Source of the DNA: an uncultured Clostridia bacterium
Lineage (GTDB): Bacteria; Bacillota; Clostridia; Christensenellales; Borkfalkiaceae
Direction: 5' to 3'
NCBI GenBank assembly: GCA_947625605.1
Contig: CANQOY010000006.1
Coordinates: 1 to 64,000, forward strand
Length of the DNA: 64,000 bases
Of the stretch, positions 1 through 10,431 are shown one piece after another. Both the position numbers and the translations under genes were made by a program. A model generated the notes under the pieces. That model saw nothing but the letters and a program-made list of their open reading frames with translations. It was not told the origin of the DNA and did no database searches. Every line of letters starts with the position of its first letter. The first letter of the stretch is position 1.

Positions 1-1195
1 CGAAGCCGCCCGCGAGGATGCCGTAGTTGGCGTTCATCGGCTGGAAGTTTGCGTTCTCCGTCGTAAGATACTTGCTCAGCGCGCCGCACACAGTGGCGTC
101 CGACGGCACGATGGGAGGCTTTTTGAGCACGTGCCTCAGGACATGGTACCCACAGAGAAGCCCGCTTGCCGCACTCTCCACATATCCCTCCACGCCCGTG
201 ATCTGCCCCGCGAAGAAGAGCGAGCCGTTGCGCTTTGCGGAGAGATCGGCGTCCAAGACCCTGTACGCTTCGAGGTAGGTATTGCGGTGCATCACGCCGT
301 ACCGCTCGAATTCGGCGTGCGCGAGGGCGGGGATCATGGAAAAGACCCGCCTCTGTTCGCCGAATTTCAGGTTGGTCTGGCAGCCGACGAGATTGTAGCT
401 CGTGCCCGCCGCATTCTCCTTTCTCAGTTGGAGAACGGCGTACGGCCGCGCGCCCATAAACTCCAACCCGACGGGCTTGAATGGCCCGAAGCGGAGGGCG
501 TCTTTCCCCCTTTCTGCCATCACCTCCACGGGCATGCACCCCTCGAAAACGTCCTTCTTCTCGAAATCGCGCAAAATCACCCGCTCCGCGGAGACGAGCG
601 CAGAGACGAAGTTTTCGTACTCCTCCTTGGTCATGGGGCAGTTCAGATAGTCGCCCGTGCCCCGCCCGTACCGGTCCTGCGTGAAGGCCTTGGCCTTATC
701 CACGCTCTCCGCCGAGACGATGGGCGCGGAGGCGTCGTAAAAATGCAGCGCGCCGAACTCCCGCTCGATGGCCTCATAGAGCTTGCCCGAAGTGAGCGGG
801 CCTGTCGCGACGATGCCTGCTTCCGGGAGGCAGTCCGCTTCCTCGGAGACGACCTCGATGTTCGGGTCCGAACGGATCTTTTCCGTGACATAGGCGGCAA
901 ACTTTCCGCGGTCCACGGCGAGCGCGCCGCCCGCGGGGACGCGGGAATGCTCCGCCGCCTCCATGGTGACCGAGCCCAGCCTCCGCATCTCCTCCTTCAA
1001 CAGGCCGCAGGCGTTGCCGTAAATATCGTCGCTTTTGAGGGAATTGGAGCAGACGAGTTCGCAAAAGTTCGGGTCGGAATGGGCGGGCGTCAATTTGGGC
1101 TTCATGTCCACGAGCCGCACGCGCTGCCCGTTCCTCGCCAGAAAACACGCGGCCTCGCAACCAGCGAGGCCCGCGCCGATGACCGTGATACTCAT
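1..1195 (-). CDS. trmFO: TrmFO, methylenetetrahydrofolate--tRNA-(uracil-5-)-methyltransferase, 3' end cut by window edge
   Basis: Reverse translation starts MSITVIGAGLAGCEAACFLARNGQRVRLVDMKP and continues ...HSDPNFCELVCSNSLKSD..., FAD-binding TrmFO signature; start overlaps topA stop (ATGA). Not in ORF track because it is edge-truncated. Confidence 0.93.
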   Translation of the reverse strand, partial: MSITVIGAGLAGCEAACFLARNGQRVRLVDMKPKLTPAHSDPNFCELVCSNSLKSDDIYGNACGLLKEEMRRLGSVTMEAAEHSRVPAGGALAVDRGKFAAYVTEKIRSDPNIEVVSEEADCLPEAGIVATGPLTSGKLYEAIEREFGALHFYDASAPIVSAESVDKAKAFTQDRYGRGTGDYLNCPMTKEEYENFVSALVSAERVILRDFEKKDVFEGCMPVEVMAERGKDALRFGPFKPVGLEFMGARPYAVLQLRKENAAGTSYNLVGCQTNLKFGEQRRVFSMIPALAHAEFERYGVMHRNTYLEAYRVLDADLSAKRNGSLFFAGQITGVEGYVESAASGLLCGYHVLRHVLKKPPIVPSDATVCGALSKYLTTENANFQPMNANYGILAGGF

Positions 1196-3402
1196 TTTTC
1201 TTTGCCCTTTCTGGGGGAGGATACCTTATAGCCGCACTCGCGGTTCGAACACTTGACGACGCCGCGCGGGCTCCTGACGAGGGGAGACTTGCAGTTGGGG
1301 CAGCGCTCGCCCGTCGGGATATCCCAGCTCATAAACTTGCAGACGGGGTACCCGCTGCAACCGTAATACGTCTTGTTCGTGCGGGTTTTGAGCCGTTTGG
1401 TGGGCTTGCCGCACTCGGGGCAGACGCCCTCGAAGATCTCCTCTTTCTCCTCCGTCCCGTAGGGAAGGGTGGACTTGCAGGCGGGGTAATCCGGGCAGGC
1501 GAGGAACTTGCCGTATCTGCCGGACTTGATCACCATCATGTTGCCGCACTTGGGGCAGGGGATGTCCGAGATCTCCGCTTCGCCCTCGCTGACGATGTTG
1601 GAGCACTGCGGATAGTTGGAGCAGGCGAGATATTTGCCGTACTTGCCCGTCTTGCGGACCATGGGATGGCCGCACTTGGGGCAGGGGATATCCGTCGTCT
1701 CGTCGCCGTCCGTAGAGGCAAAGCGCAACTTCTCCTCGAAGGAGGGATAGAAGTCCGCGATGATGCTGTGCCAATCCTTGCCGCCGTCCTCGATCTCATC
1801 GAGCTTTTCCTCCATGTCGGCGGTAAAGCCCACATCCATGACGTCGGTGAAGTACTTCACGAGCATGTCCGTGATGCGGTAGGCGATCTCGGTGGGCTTC
1901 ATGTACTTGCCCTCTTTCTCGACGTACTTGCGCTTGGTGAGCACGCTGATGATGGAGGCGTACGTCGAGGGGCGGCCGATCCCCTTGTCCTCCATCGCCT
2001 TGACGAGGGAGGCGTCCGTATAGCGGACGGGAGGCTTGGTGAATTTCTGCTCCGCGGAGAGATGTTCGGACCGCACTTCCCTGCCCTCTTCGAGCGCGGG
2101 CAGCAGGCCCTTGGCCTCCTCGTCGTCCTGATTGCGGAAATCCGCATAGATGACGGTGAAGCCCGCAAAGCGGAGCGCTTTCCCGCTGGCTTTCAGGCCG
2201 AATTCGCCGTTTGCGATCTCGATCTGCATGGAATCGTACTGCGCTTCGGACATCTGCGAGGCGATAAAGCGCTCGTAGATGAGCTTATACACGTTGTAGT
2301 GCTTGCGGTCGAGCAGCTTCTTCACGGACTCGGGCGTGCGTTTGAGGTCGATGGGACGGATGGCCTCATGCGCGTCCTGCGCGCCCTTCTTGGAGGCGTA
2401 GAAGTTGGGCTTTTCGGGCAGGTATTCGCTGCCGTATTTTTCCTTGATATACTCCCGCGCCGCCGCCTGCGCGTCCTGCGAGACGCGGGTGGAATCGGTA
2501 CGGATATAGGTGACGAACGCGACATGCCCCTCCCCTTCGAGGTCCATGCCCTCGTAGAGGTGCTGCGCCATGAGCATGGTCTCGGGGGCGGTCATGCCCA
2601 GCTTGTTCGAGGCGTCCTGTTGCAGCGTGGAGGTCGTGAAAGGTGCGGGCGCGTGCGATCTCGTGACCGATCTCTTCACGCTCGAAACGACATATTTGCC
2701 CGCTTTGAGTGCGGCGAGAACTTCGTCCGCCTGCGCCTTGTTGGTGATTTTGAGCTTCTTGTCTCCGCGCTTTTCCACCGCGGCGCGGAAGGGCGCGAAC
2801 TCCTTCGCGGCGTCTTGCAGATCCGCGGTGATCGTCCAATATTCCTCGGGGACGAAGGCCTCGATCTCCCGCTCGCGCTCGACGACGAGGCGGAGGGCGA
2901 CGGACTGCACCCGCCCTGCGGAGAGGCCGTTCTGGATCTTGTTGTTGAGCAGGGGGGAGAGCTTGTACCCGACGAGACGGTCGAGCACCCGCCGCGCCTG
3001 CTGCGCGTCAACGAGGTTGTAGTTGATCTTCCGCGGATTTTCGAGCGCGCGGAGGACGGCCTTCGGCGAGATCTCGTTGAATTCGATGCGGTGTTCCCCG
3101 TCCTCGGGCAGCCCGAGCACGGTCTGCAAGTGCCACGAAATGGCCTCGCCCTCGCGGTCGGGGTCGGTGGCGAGATACACTCTGTCCGCGCGGCGGGCCT
3201 CCTCGGCGAGCCGGTGGATGGTCTCCTCCTTCCCGGGCGAAGTCACATAGCGGGGCTCGTAGTCGCGGTCCACCGCAACGCCCAGCTTCTTCTGGGGCAG
3301 GTCGCGGATATGTCCGCCCGAAGCGTCTACCCGATACTTGCCCTGCAAATACCTTGAAATTGTCTTTGCCTTGGAAGGCGATTCCACAATGATCAGATCC
3401 AT
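1192..3402 (-). CDS. topA: DNA topoisomerase I
   Basis: MDLIIVESPSKAKTISRYLQGKY..., zinc-ribbon repeats CPKCGHPMVRKTGKYGKYLACSNYPQC; start moved inward from ORF 1192..3504. Confidence 0.97.
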   Translation of the reverse strand: MDLIIVESPSKAKTISRYLQGKYRVDASGGHIRDLPQKKLGVAVDRDYEPRYVTSPGKEETIHRLAEEARRADRVYLATDPDREGEAISWHLQTVLGLPEDGEHRIEFNEISPKAVLRALENPRKINYNLVDAQQARRVLDRLVGYKLSPLLNNKIQNGLSAGRVQSVALRLVVEREREIEAFVPEEYWTITADLQDAAKEFAPFRAAVEKRGDKKLKITNKAQADEVLAALKAGKYVVSSVKRSVTRSHAPAPFTTSTLQQDASNKLGMTAPETMLMAQHLYEGMDLEGEGHVAFVTYIRTDSTRVSQDAQAAAREYIKEKYGSEYLPEKPNFYASKKGAQDAHEAIRPIDLKRTPESVKKLLDRKHYNVYKLIYERFIASQMSEAQYDSMQIEIANGEFGLKASGKALRFAGFTVIYADFRNQDDEEAKGLLPALEEGREVRSEHLSAEQKFTKPPVRYTDASLVKAMEDKGIGRPSTYASIISVLTKRKYVEKEGKYMKPTEIAYRITDMLVKYFTDVMDVGFTADMEEKLDEIEDGGKDWHSIIADFYPSFEEKLRFASTDGDETTDIPCPKCGHPMVRKTGKYGKYLACSNYPQCSNIVSEGEAEISDIPCPKCGNMMVIKSGRYGKFLACPDYPACKSTLPYGTEEKEEIFEGVCPECGKPTKRLKTRTNKTYYGCSGYPVCKFMSWDIPTGERCPNCKSPLVRSPRGVVKCSNRECGYKVSSPRKGKEK

Positions 3403-3463
3403 AACCGTACTCCGATATTTTTTGTTGGATTTTTCCGCGGAAGAGTTCCGCGGGAGAACGCAG

Positions 3464-4540
3464 TCAGACCGCGCTGTATTTATTTCCGCCGCTCTTGACG
3501 GCAAGTCCCTTGATTTCGAGGGAGGAAAGGATCGCGGAGGCCTCGAACACGCGCAGATCTGCGCGGCCTGCGAGTTCCGCGAGATGGGCCTCCCCGCGCT
3601 CTCTCAGGACGGCGAGCACCCGCCTCTCTTCCTCCGTGAGCTCCGCCGTCTCGCGGACCGCGGGCTCCATGCCGTAGACGGAGAGGATGTCCTCCGCCTG
3701 CGTGACGAGGAAGGCGCCCTTGCGGATGAGGTCGTTGCACCCCTCGCCGTGCGCGGCGCCCACGTTGTGGGGAAGCGCAAAGACGTCCCTCCCGAAGTCG
3801 AGCGCGCAATTCGCGGTGATGAGCGTGCCGCTCCGCTTCGCCGCCGAGAGCACCAGCACGCCCTCCGCAAGCCCCGCAAGGATGCGGTTGCGGGCATGAA
3901 AGGAATACTTCTTGGCGCATTCCGCGGGAGGCAGTTCGCTCAGCAAGAGGCCCCTCTCCGCGATTTTCTGCTTCAAAGAGGCGTGCGCGGCGGGGTAGCA
4001 CTCGTCCAGCCCGCAGGGGAGCACGACAATGAGATTCCCGCTCGGGAGCGCGCCCGCGATCGCCGCGGCGTCTCCCCCTTCCGCCAGCCCTGTGACAACG
4101 GCGAACTTCTCCGCGAGCTCGGCCGCAAGGTCCCTGCCGAGCTTCTCCGCCCACGCGGGCGTGATGCGCGAACCCACCACGCAGAACTTGCGCTTTGCAA
4201 GCAGCGCGCGGTTGCCCGCGCCGTATAAAACGAGGGGCGGCGAGGAGATCTGGCGAAGCGATTCGGGGTAGTCGTCCGAGAACGGCATGACCGCGAAGTA
4301 GCCCCGCTCTTCCAGATGGGCAATGTGCTTTTCGATGGCCTCTTCGCGGACATGGTACCCGCCTTGAAGGCGCTCGGCCCCGTTTTGCAGGACTGCGGGG
4401 AAGATCTCCTCCGCATTCTCGAAGAGCTTCAATGGCGATCCCGCCGCCCGCAGCAGAGCCGTCTTTTCGTGCAGGTCGGTATCCGTACAGGCGCACAGCC
4501 AGAGGTACGCCCTCTCCTCTGCAATATATGATCCGCTCAT
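3464..4540 (-). CDS. dprA: DNA-processing protein DprA
   Basis: FCVVGSRITPAW...VVTGLAEGGDAAAIAGAL...VVLPCGLDECYPAAH...; stands between yifB and topA as in many Firmicutes. Confidence 0.93.
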   Translation of the reverse strand: MSGSYIAEERAYLWLCACTDTDLHEKTALLRAAGSPLKLFENAEEIFPAVLQNGAERLQGGYHVREEAIEKHIAHLEERGYFAVMPFSDDYPESLRQISSPPLVLYGAGNRALLAKRKFCVVGSRITPAWAEKLGRDLAAELAEKFAVVTGLAEGGDAAAIAGALPSGNLIVVLPCGLDECYPAAHASLKQKIAERGLLLSELPPAECAKKYSFHARNRILAGLAEGVLVLSAAKRSGTLITANCALDFGRDVFALPHNVGAAHGEGCNDLIRKGAFLVTQAEDILSVYGMEPAVRETAELTEEERRVLAVLRERGEAHLAELAGRADLRVFEASAILSSLEIKGLAVKSGGNKYSAV

Positions 4541-6060
4541 CCGATTTTATCGTAAATGCGGTAAGAAACCGCCTCGAAAACATGTTTGGGCTGAATGTCC
4601 GCCGAAGCATCGAGATCGGCGATCGTGCGGGCGACTTTGATGATGCGCGACCGCGCCCGCGCGGAGAGGTGCATGCGTTCGAAGGCGGCGCGCAGGATGT
4701 CGTCCCCCTCCTTGGTGAGGGTGCAGAAGGCCGCGATCTCGCGCTCCCCCATCTCCGCATTCGTCCCTATGCCGTACTCCCGGAAGCGCGCGTGCTGGAT
4801 GCGCCGCGCGGCGTCTACCCGCGCCTTGACGACGGCGGAGTCCTCCTGCTCCTCCGAAGAGGTGAGCTCGTCGTAGCGGATGTCGTCCACCTCGACTTGC
4901 AGGTCGATCCTGTCGAGCAGGGGGCCCGAGATCTTTTTGCGGTACCGCCTGATCTCGGCGGGCGTACAGGAGCAGGTGCGCTCGGAGGAGCCGTAGTTGC
5001 CGCAGGGGCAGGGATTCATGCTCGCGCAGAGCATGAACCGCGCCGGGAACGTGAACGTCCCGCCCGCGCGGGAGACGGTGATCTTGCCGTCTTCGAGGGG
5101 CTGGCGCATCGCTTCGAGCGTGGAGCGCTTGTATTCCGGCAGTTCGTCCAAAAAGAGCACGCCGCCGTGGGCAAGGGAGATCTCCCCGGGGTGCACCACC
5201 TTGTTCCCGCCGCCGCACATGGATACGGTGGTCGCCGTGTGGTGGGGCGTGCGGAAGGGCCGCTCGGAGACGATCCCCTCCTCTCCGAGAACGCCCGCGA
5301 CGGAGTGGATCTTGGTGATCTCGAGCGCCTCGTCGAAGGTGAGGTCGGGCATGACGGTGGGAAGACAGCGTGCGAGCATCGTCTTTCCCGTTCCGGGAGG
5401 GCCCGACAGGAGCAGGTTGTGCCCGCCCGCGACGGCGATTTCGAGCGCGCGCCGCGCCATGGGCTGGCCCTTGACGAATTTGAGATCCGCCGAGGTCTTT
5501 CCCGCCGCATGCGGCGCGAACTCCGCCGTTTCGAGAGGGAGGATGGGGCATGTCCCGACGAGGTGCTTCACGACGTCCGAAAGGGTGCGCGCGGGATAGA
5601 TCTCCGCACCGCCCAAAAAGCGCGCCTCCTTCTCGTTCCCCGCAGGAATGATGAAGCGGGTAAAGCCGTGGCCCTTTGCCGAGATGAGAATGGGCAGCAG
5701 GCCGTTGATGGGACGCAGATCGCCGCTGAGGGCAAGCTCGCCGAGGAACACGGTATCCCCCGTCTCCGCGCCGAGCAGCTGCTCGCTCGCTTTGAGGAGG
5801 CTGATCGCCACGGCAAGGTCGAAAGACGCGCCCTCCTTGCGGATGTCCGCAGGGGCGAAGTTGATCGTGATGCGGTTCATCGGGAAGAGGAGCCCGCTGT
5901 TTTTGAGCGCCGAGCGGACCCGCTCCTTGCTCTCTTTGACCGCGGTATCGGGAAGCCCTACCATGTCGTAGGAGGGAACGCCTTTGTTGACGTCCGTCTC
6001 CACCTCCACGGGCACGCCTTCGAGGCCGCTTAACGCGTAACATACGATTTTGGCAATCAT
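4537..6060 (-). CDS. YifB family Mg-chelatase-like AAA ATPase (ComM-like)
   Basis: MIAKIVCYALSGLEGVPVEVETDVNKGVPSYDMVGLPDTAVKESKERVRSALKNSG; Walker A SGPPGTGKTMLA; overlaps dprA start. Confidence 0.95.
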   Translation of the reverse strand: MIAKIVCYALSGLEGVPVEVETDVNKGVPSYDMVGLPDTAVKESKERVRSALKNSGLLFPMNRITINFAPADIRKEGASFDLAVAISLLKASEQLLGAETGDTVFLGELALSGDLRPINGLLPILISAKGHGFTRFIIPAGNEKEARFLGGAEIYPARTLSDVVKHLVGTCPILPLETAEFAPHAAGKTSADLKFVKGQPMARRALEIAVAGGHNLLLSGPPGTGKTMLARCLPTVMPDLTFDEALEITKIHSVAGVLGEEGIVSERPFRTPHHTATTVSMCGGGNKVVHPGEISLAHGGVLFLDELPEYKRSTLEAMRQPLEDGKITVSRAGGTFTFPARFMLCASMNPCPCGNYGSSERTCSCTPAEIRRYRKKISGPLLDRIDLQVEVDDIRYDELTSSEEQEDSAVVKARVDAARRIQHARFREYGIGTNAEMGEREIAAFCTLTKEGDDILRAAFERMHLSARARSRIIKVARTIADLDASADIQPKHVFEAVSYRIYDKIG

Positions 6061-6114
6061 TGGTTTTTCCCCTGACTGTTAGTTTGCGGAAGGCCCCTGC
6101 GGGCCGAAATGCGA

Positions 6115-8217
6115 TCAGCCGAAGATGGCCGTCATGAGCGAGGCGGGCAGCGGCACGGAGAACGTGAATACCGCAAGGAGCCCGAACACGGCGAGAAGGA
6201 GGACGAGGCCGACGATGTTGGCGATCCGGACCGCCTTCGCCATCGATCCCTCATGGCTCCCGCCGAAAAATCCCGCCGCGGGAAGGAACAGGAGGATCCA
6301 GACGAGCGCGACGAAGCCGAACGCGTTCCCGCCGATCCCCGCCGTGAGAACGGCAAAGCAGACGGCGATGAGCGGAATGAGCAGTTTCCGCAGCTCGACG
6401 CGGCGCGCCTTCGCGTCCGTCTCGCGGCAGACCCGAACGATCTGCCATACGGTATAGACGAGACCTGCCGCCGCGGCCGCGAGCGCGATCCAGTTGAGCA
6501 TCATGCCCGTGACGGCATATCTGCCACCCGTGCCCGTAAACACGGTGTGGAAAATGTTCCACGAATCCCCGGCGGCGAAGGCGTTGACGCCCGTAAAGCC
6601 GTTGACAAAGCCATGCCATGCGAGGGTGAATACGTTCACGTTCGCCCCCGAGACGTCCCCGAAAAGTTTGAGGGAGACATAGTAGGCGGGCGCCATGCCG
6701 ATGAGTGCGAACAGGAACGCCCCGATCACGATGCCCGCAAAGAAGAGGATGGGCGCGGCGGTGTTCTTGAAGCGGTACTCCGCCACCACCTTCCCCGCCC
6801 TTCTCTCGGGCGCCTCGGGCACTTCGGCGGGTTCCTCCCCCTCCTCCGCCGCAGGCAGAGGCTGTGCGTCTCCCTCCTCCACGATCTTTTCGAGCTTATA
6901 CCGCTTCGCCGCCTGCTGACGGACCATGCCCGCGCAGAAGAGCAGCACGACGCCCAGAACGGGGATGAGGAAGAGGCTGTGCACGCAGATCGCCGCGGCG
7001 CAGCAGAGCCCCGCGAGGAGCAGGGGCAGCACCGAGACGAGGCGCGCCTGCCCGATGCCCTCCGCATAGAAGCGGTGCGTGAGCGAGAGCGCGCATGCGA
7101 GGAAGAAGATGCCGATCATGACGGGCGTTCCCAAGTGCCCGAGCCCGAGGGTCAGGCAGGAGAGCGCATAGAGAACGGCAAAGACGAGGCCCGCCTTTTC
7201 ACTCCTGAACAGCCTTGCGGAAAGACGGGAGAGGACGACGAGCACACCGAAGGCCGCGAGCATGGGGAAAAATCTCAGGCCGAACGGGCACATGCCGAAG
7301 ATCGCCGTGCCGAGCGCGAGGAAGTCCATGCCGAACGCGCCGAACACGGTATCGCCGTGATACACGTCCGCGGCCTCTCCGCCCGCACCTACGGCATAGG
7401 TCTGCCCCTGCCGCATCTCGGCAAGGGTCATGAGGGAGTAGATCTCATCCTTGGAGTAGCGGGAGAACGTCGTCTGATAGTCGGCGGGCGCCTCCTTCGG
7501 GCAGGCGTCGATGAGCGCCTCCGCACGCAAGCGCGCGTCCTCTGCGGATTCGTTGCGATAGTGCGTCGCGGAGTACACCTCGGCGGGGACCACATAGCGT
7601 TCCGCCTCGCTCCGGTCGGAATTATAGGGCCTCCCGACGAACACGATCTCGTTGATGAGGAGATCGACGCTCCCGCTCGCGCTGAGCTCGATATAGGGGT
7701 AGGTCGAGACCCTCCATCCCGCGTCGGGGAAGAGGGAATCGGTGGGATCCGAGGCGGAGACAAAGGGCATGGTATAGCGGAAGAACACGTCCTGCGCGGT
7801 CGTCTTTACGGCCTCGCGGACGACCTTCCCCTCTTCGTCCACGATCGCCTCGGGCGTGTAGAAGTTTTCAAGCGTCGCGGTGACGGTCCCGCTGAACGAG
7901 CTCGACGAGGAAGTCCTCCTTTTGAGCTGCACGGTCGCGGGCACGCCGTCCTCCGCGTAGATGATCGCGACGTTCAGGTACACTTCGTCCACGGTGAGAT
8001 CGAGCGACTTGCCGTCCTCCCCCTTGGGGTTGGTGACATGAAAGACGACGTTGGGAGTCTGGTTGTCCCCCTCGCGCTTGACGGTGAGCTCGTAGGCGGC
8101 CCCTGCGGAGGTAAAGGAGCCCAGCGTGCCGAGCCCCACCGCGAGAAAGGCGAGCGCTACCACGAGGAAGGCGATGAACGTCCCGCTGAATTTACGTTTG
8201 AGAGATGGATTTTTCAT
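6115..8217 (-). CDS. Large multipass membrane protein, possibly GT-C/PMT-like
   Basis: 700 aa, N-terminal TM, extracytoplasmic domain, then many TM helices; segment PFGLRFFPMLAAFGVLVVLSRLSARLF resembles PMT-family glycosyltransferases. Confidence 0.6.
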   Translation of the reverse strand: MKNPSLKRKFSGTFIAFLVVALAFLAVGLGTLGSFTSAGAAYELTVKREGDNQTPNVVFHVTNPKGEDGKSLDLTVDEVYLNVAIIYAEDGVPATVQLKRRTSSSSSFSGTVTATLENFYTPEAIVDEEGKVVREAVKTTAQDVFFRYTMPFVSASDPTDSLFPDAGWRVSTYPYIELSASGSVDLLINEIVFVGRPYNSDRSEAERYVVPAEVYSATHYRNESAEDARLRAEALIDACPKEAPADYQTTFSRYSKDEIYSLMTLAEMRQGQTYAVGAGGEAADVYHGDTVFGAFGMDFLALGTAIFGMCPFGLRFFPMLAAFGVLVVLSRLSARLFRSEKAGLVFAVLYALSCLTLGLGHLGTPVMIGIFFLACALSLTHRFYAEGIGQARLVSVLPLLLAGLCCAAAICVHSLFLIPVLGVVLLFCAGMVRQQAAKRYKLEKIVEEGDAQPLPAAEEGEEPAEVPEAPERRAGKVVAEYRFKNTAAPILFFAGIVIGAFLFALIGMAPAYYVSLKLFGDVSGANVNVFTLAWHGFVNGFTGVNAFAAGDSWNIFHTVFTGTGGRYAVTGMMLNWIALAAAAAGLVYTVWQIVRVCRETDAKARRVELRKLLIPLIAVCFAVLTAGIGGNAFGFVALVWILLFLPAAGFFGGSHEGSMAKAVRIANIVGLVLLLAVFGLLAVFTFSVPLPASLMTAIFG

Positions 8218-8353
8218 GAGTGGCTTTCCCTATTTATAAAGGTGATTTTTTACTATTCTAACCGATTGCAAGAAAATTGTAAACAGATTTAGACGGTTTT
8301 TTCAAAAATTTTTCGGAAGCCCGCCCTGCGCCGCTGACGCCGAACTCTTATGC

Positions 8354-8520
8354 CCTGTCATACCGAGCACGCGAAGCGGGCGAGCGTATCCCCTTGGGGA
8401 TGAACGGACTTCGTATCAGGGGATTCTCTCCTCTCTCGCAGGCTCGGTCGTACTTCGCCCTTGCGGGCTCGTGCCGCCCTTCGACAACGATAAGAACGTG
8501 CGGGCGGGGCGGAATGACAG
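8354..8520. repeat. Interspersed intergenic repeat, copy A
   Basis: CCTGTCATACCGAG...GCGGGCGAG(C)GTATCCCCTTGG...GACGGACTTCGTATCAGGGGATTCTCTCCTC...CTCGGTCG...CGGAATGACAG; second copy at 24307-24416. Confidence 0.8.
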
Positions 8521-8543
8521 CGTAGTTTCCTTTTAGACAAAAG

Positions 8544-8566
8544 AAAACCGCCCGTTCGGCGGTTTT
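8544..8566 (-). terminator. Rho-independent terminator after rplS
   Basis: AAAACCGCC-CGTTC-GGCGGTTTT hairpin flanked by A/T tracts. Confidence 0.75.
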
Positions 8567-8571
8567 TCTTT

Positions 8572-8913
8572 TTACTTCTTTTCCTTGATCTTTGCGGCTT
8601 TGCCCGTACGGCCGCGGAGATAGTAGAGCTTTGCCCTTCTCACCTTGCCCTGCCGCACGACGGTAACGTACGCGATCTTGGGCGAATGCAGGGGGAAGCA
8701 GCGCTCGACTCCCACGCCGAAGGAAAGGCGGCGAACGGTGAACGTCTCGCGGATCCCTCCGTTCTTCTTGGCGATGACCACGCCCTCGAAGTTCTGGATC
8801 CTCTCCTTGCCGCCCTCGATGATACGGTAGCCCACCTTCACGGTGTCGCCGACTTGAAAGGAAGGAACATTCTCCTTCATCCCCTCGGCCTCGATCATCT
8901 CGATGAGTCCCAT
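8572..8913 (-). CDS. rplS: 50S ribosomal protein L19
   Basis: [50 protein letters not shown]...; L19. Confidence 0.97.
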   Translation of the reverse strand: MGLIEMIEAEGMKENVPSFQVGDTVKVGYRIIEGGKERIQNFEGVVIAKKNGGIRETFTVRRLSFGVGVERCFPLHSPKIAYVTVVRQGKVRRAKLYYLRGRTGKAAKIKEKK

Positions 8914-8983
8914 TTGACTTTACCTCCATTTTTTACGCGGCGTTCATGCCAAAATGCAGAGGACCGCCCGAAGTCACTCGTAC

Positions 8984-9012
8984 ATTATAGAGGATTTCTT
9001 GCGAAAAAGCAA
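8984..9012 (-). promoter_or_regulatory. Sigma-A promoter of rplS
   Basis: On minus strand TTGCTT-17 nt-TATAAT, preceded by AAAATCGG. Confidence 0.6.
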
Positions 9013-9049
9013 CCGATTTTAGGGGGAAAAACAAAAATTTCCGAATTTC

Positions 9050-10297
9050 TCAAAGTTCGCCTTCGAGGATCTCCTCCGCGGTGGGCGGAAGCGGGACGCG
9101 TTCCTCGATGCCCTGCACGCACGCATAGGTGTCCCTGCGGATGAGCGTGCGCGAGAGAAGCCGATCTCCCTCGTAACAGAGCAGCCAGCTCTCGCTCGCC
9201 ATTCCCTTTCGCTCGGCGCGCACCGTCCTGTTCTGCGTCCCCTCCACGATCCGCGCGGGAGGAGGGTCGAGCGTGAAGAGAACGCGGCTCTCCACCTCGT
9301 AGCGTCTGCCGTCCGGCATGCCGTAGATGAAGATGGACACGGTACCCATGTCCGCAGTGGCGAGCAAATAAACGGGGTACGGATAGGGATTGGCGATCTT
9401 TAAGTCGCTGTATTCGGAGACCATGGCGTCCTGCGAGGGCTCGACATAGCTTACCGTGAGGGAGTGCGGGCGGCTCTCCTCGATGTCCAGCCCCGCCCTG
9501 AGCGCGGCGCCGAAGAGGGTGGTGCTCACCTGGCACACTCCGCCGCCCACGCCGCGGACAAATTCGCCCTCGAAGATGACGGCCGCCTCCTCGAACCCGC
9601 TTTCGAGCGTGCGCTTGCCCACGACTTCATTGAAAGAAAAGGTCTCCCCCGCGCCGATGACCGTTCCCGCGATCCGCTCCGCCGCAAGCGCGATGTTGTG
9701 CGTCCGCGGCGCGTTGGAGGCATCGAACTGCGTCGCGCAGGAGGAGAGGAGACGGGTGCGCTCCCGCAGCGTCTCTTCGGTGACCTCGGGCGCCCGCTCA
9801 TACAGGGGGAGATCGACCTCCGTCCCGCCCGCATCGAGCGTCTCGCACACCGCGCGGAGCAGGGCGTCATAGTCGCATACGACCGCGTTTGACCCGGGCA
9901 TGTACGAGAACCCCTCTTTGGAAAACGTCATTTCGGCGTTCACGCCCTCCCGCGCGTTCCGCGCGCAGAGCGCCGCAAGATCGCGCTCCATCGTCACCCA
10001 TTGCCGCCGCACTTCGGCCGTATAGCTCCCCTTTCGCTGCGCCCCTTTCAGGATCTCTTCCACGTTGTCGGAAAAGCCGAGCTGCGCGCGCAGATCCCCG
10101 TCGGGCGCACGGACGGTGAGCGGAAGAAGATCCCCGCGGAGTTTCTCCCGCACCGCCTCCGCGGCCGCGGAAAACTCCATTCCTCCGACGGGCACGCCGT
10201 TGACTTCCACGCCCGCCTTGACCTTGCCGCGCGCCGCGCAGCCGCCCAAAAAAAAGCTCCCCGCAAGGAGGAGCGTGCAAATTCTCATCGATCCCAT
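9050..10297 (-). CDS. VanW family lipoprotein
   Basis: Signal and lipobox FFLGGC; RTHNIALAAERIAGTVIGAGETFSFNEVVGKRT...GGGVCQVSTTLFGAALRAGL typical of VanW proteins. Confidence 0.9.
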   Translation of the reverse strand: MGSMRICTLLLAGSFFLGGCAARGKVKAGVEVNGVPVGGMEFSAAAEAVREKLRGDLLPLTVRAPDGDLRAQLGFSDNVEEILKGAQRKGSYTAEVRRQWVTMERDLAALCARNAREGVNAEMTFSKEGFSYMPGSNAVVCDYDALLRAVCETLDAGGTEVDLPLYERAPEVTEETLRERTRLLSSCATQFDASNAPRTHNIALAAERIAGTVIGAGETFSFNEVVGKRTLESGFEEAAVIFEGEFVRGVGGGVCQVSTTLFGAALRAGLDIEESRPHSLTVSYVEPSQDAMVSEYSDLKIANPYPYPVYLLATADMGTVSIFIYGMPDGRRYEVESRVLFTLDPPPARIVEGTQNRTVRAERKGMASESWLLCYEGDRLLSRTLIRRDTYACVQGIEERVPLPPTAEEILEGEL

Positions 10298-10431
10298 ACG
10301 CTCCCGTCACGAGACTCCGTCTCTATGACAGTATGCGTCGCCCAAGGCCGTTCTATGCCGCCGCCCTCGCAGAGCGGCCACGGAATACGGCCATACCATG
10401 TCCGAAACTATGCCCTCAAAATCCAAGATTT

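Noticed and set aside
131-1231. 366-aa plus-strand ORF at window start
   Set aside because: Antisense to trmFO, which reads cleanly on the minus strand.
6109-8292. 727-aa plus-strand ORF
   Set aside because: Antisense shadow of the membrane protein; R/E/H-rich nonsense composition.
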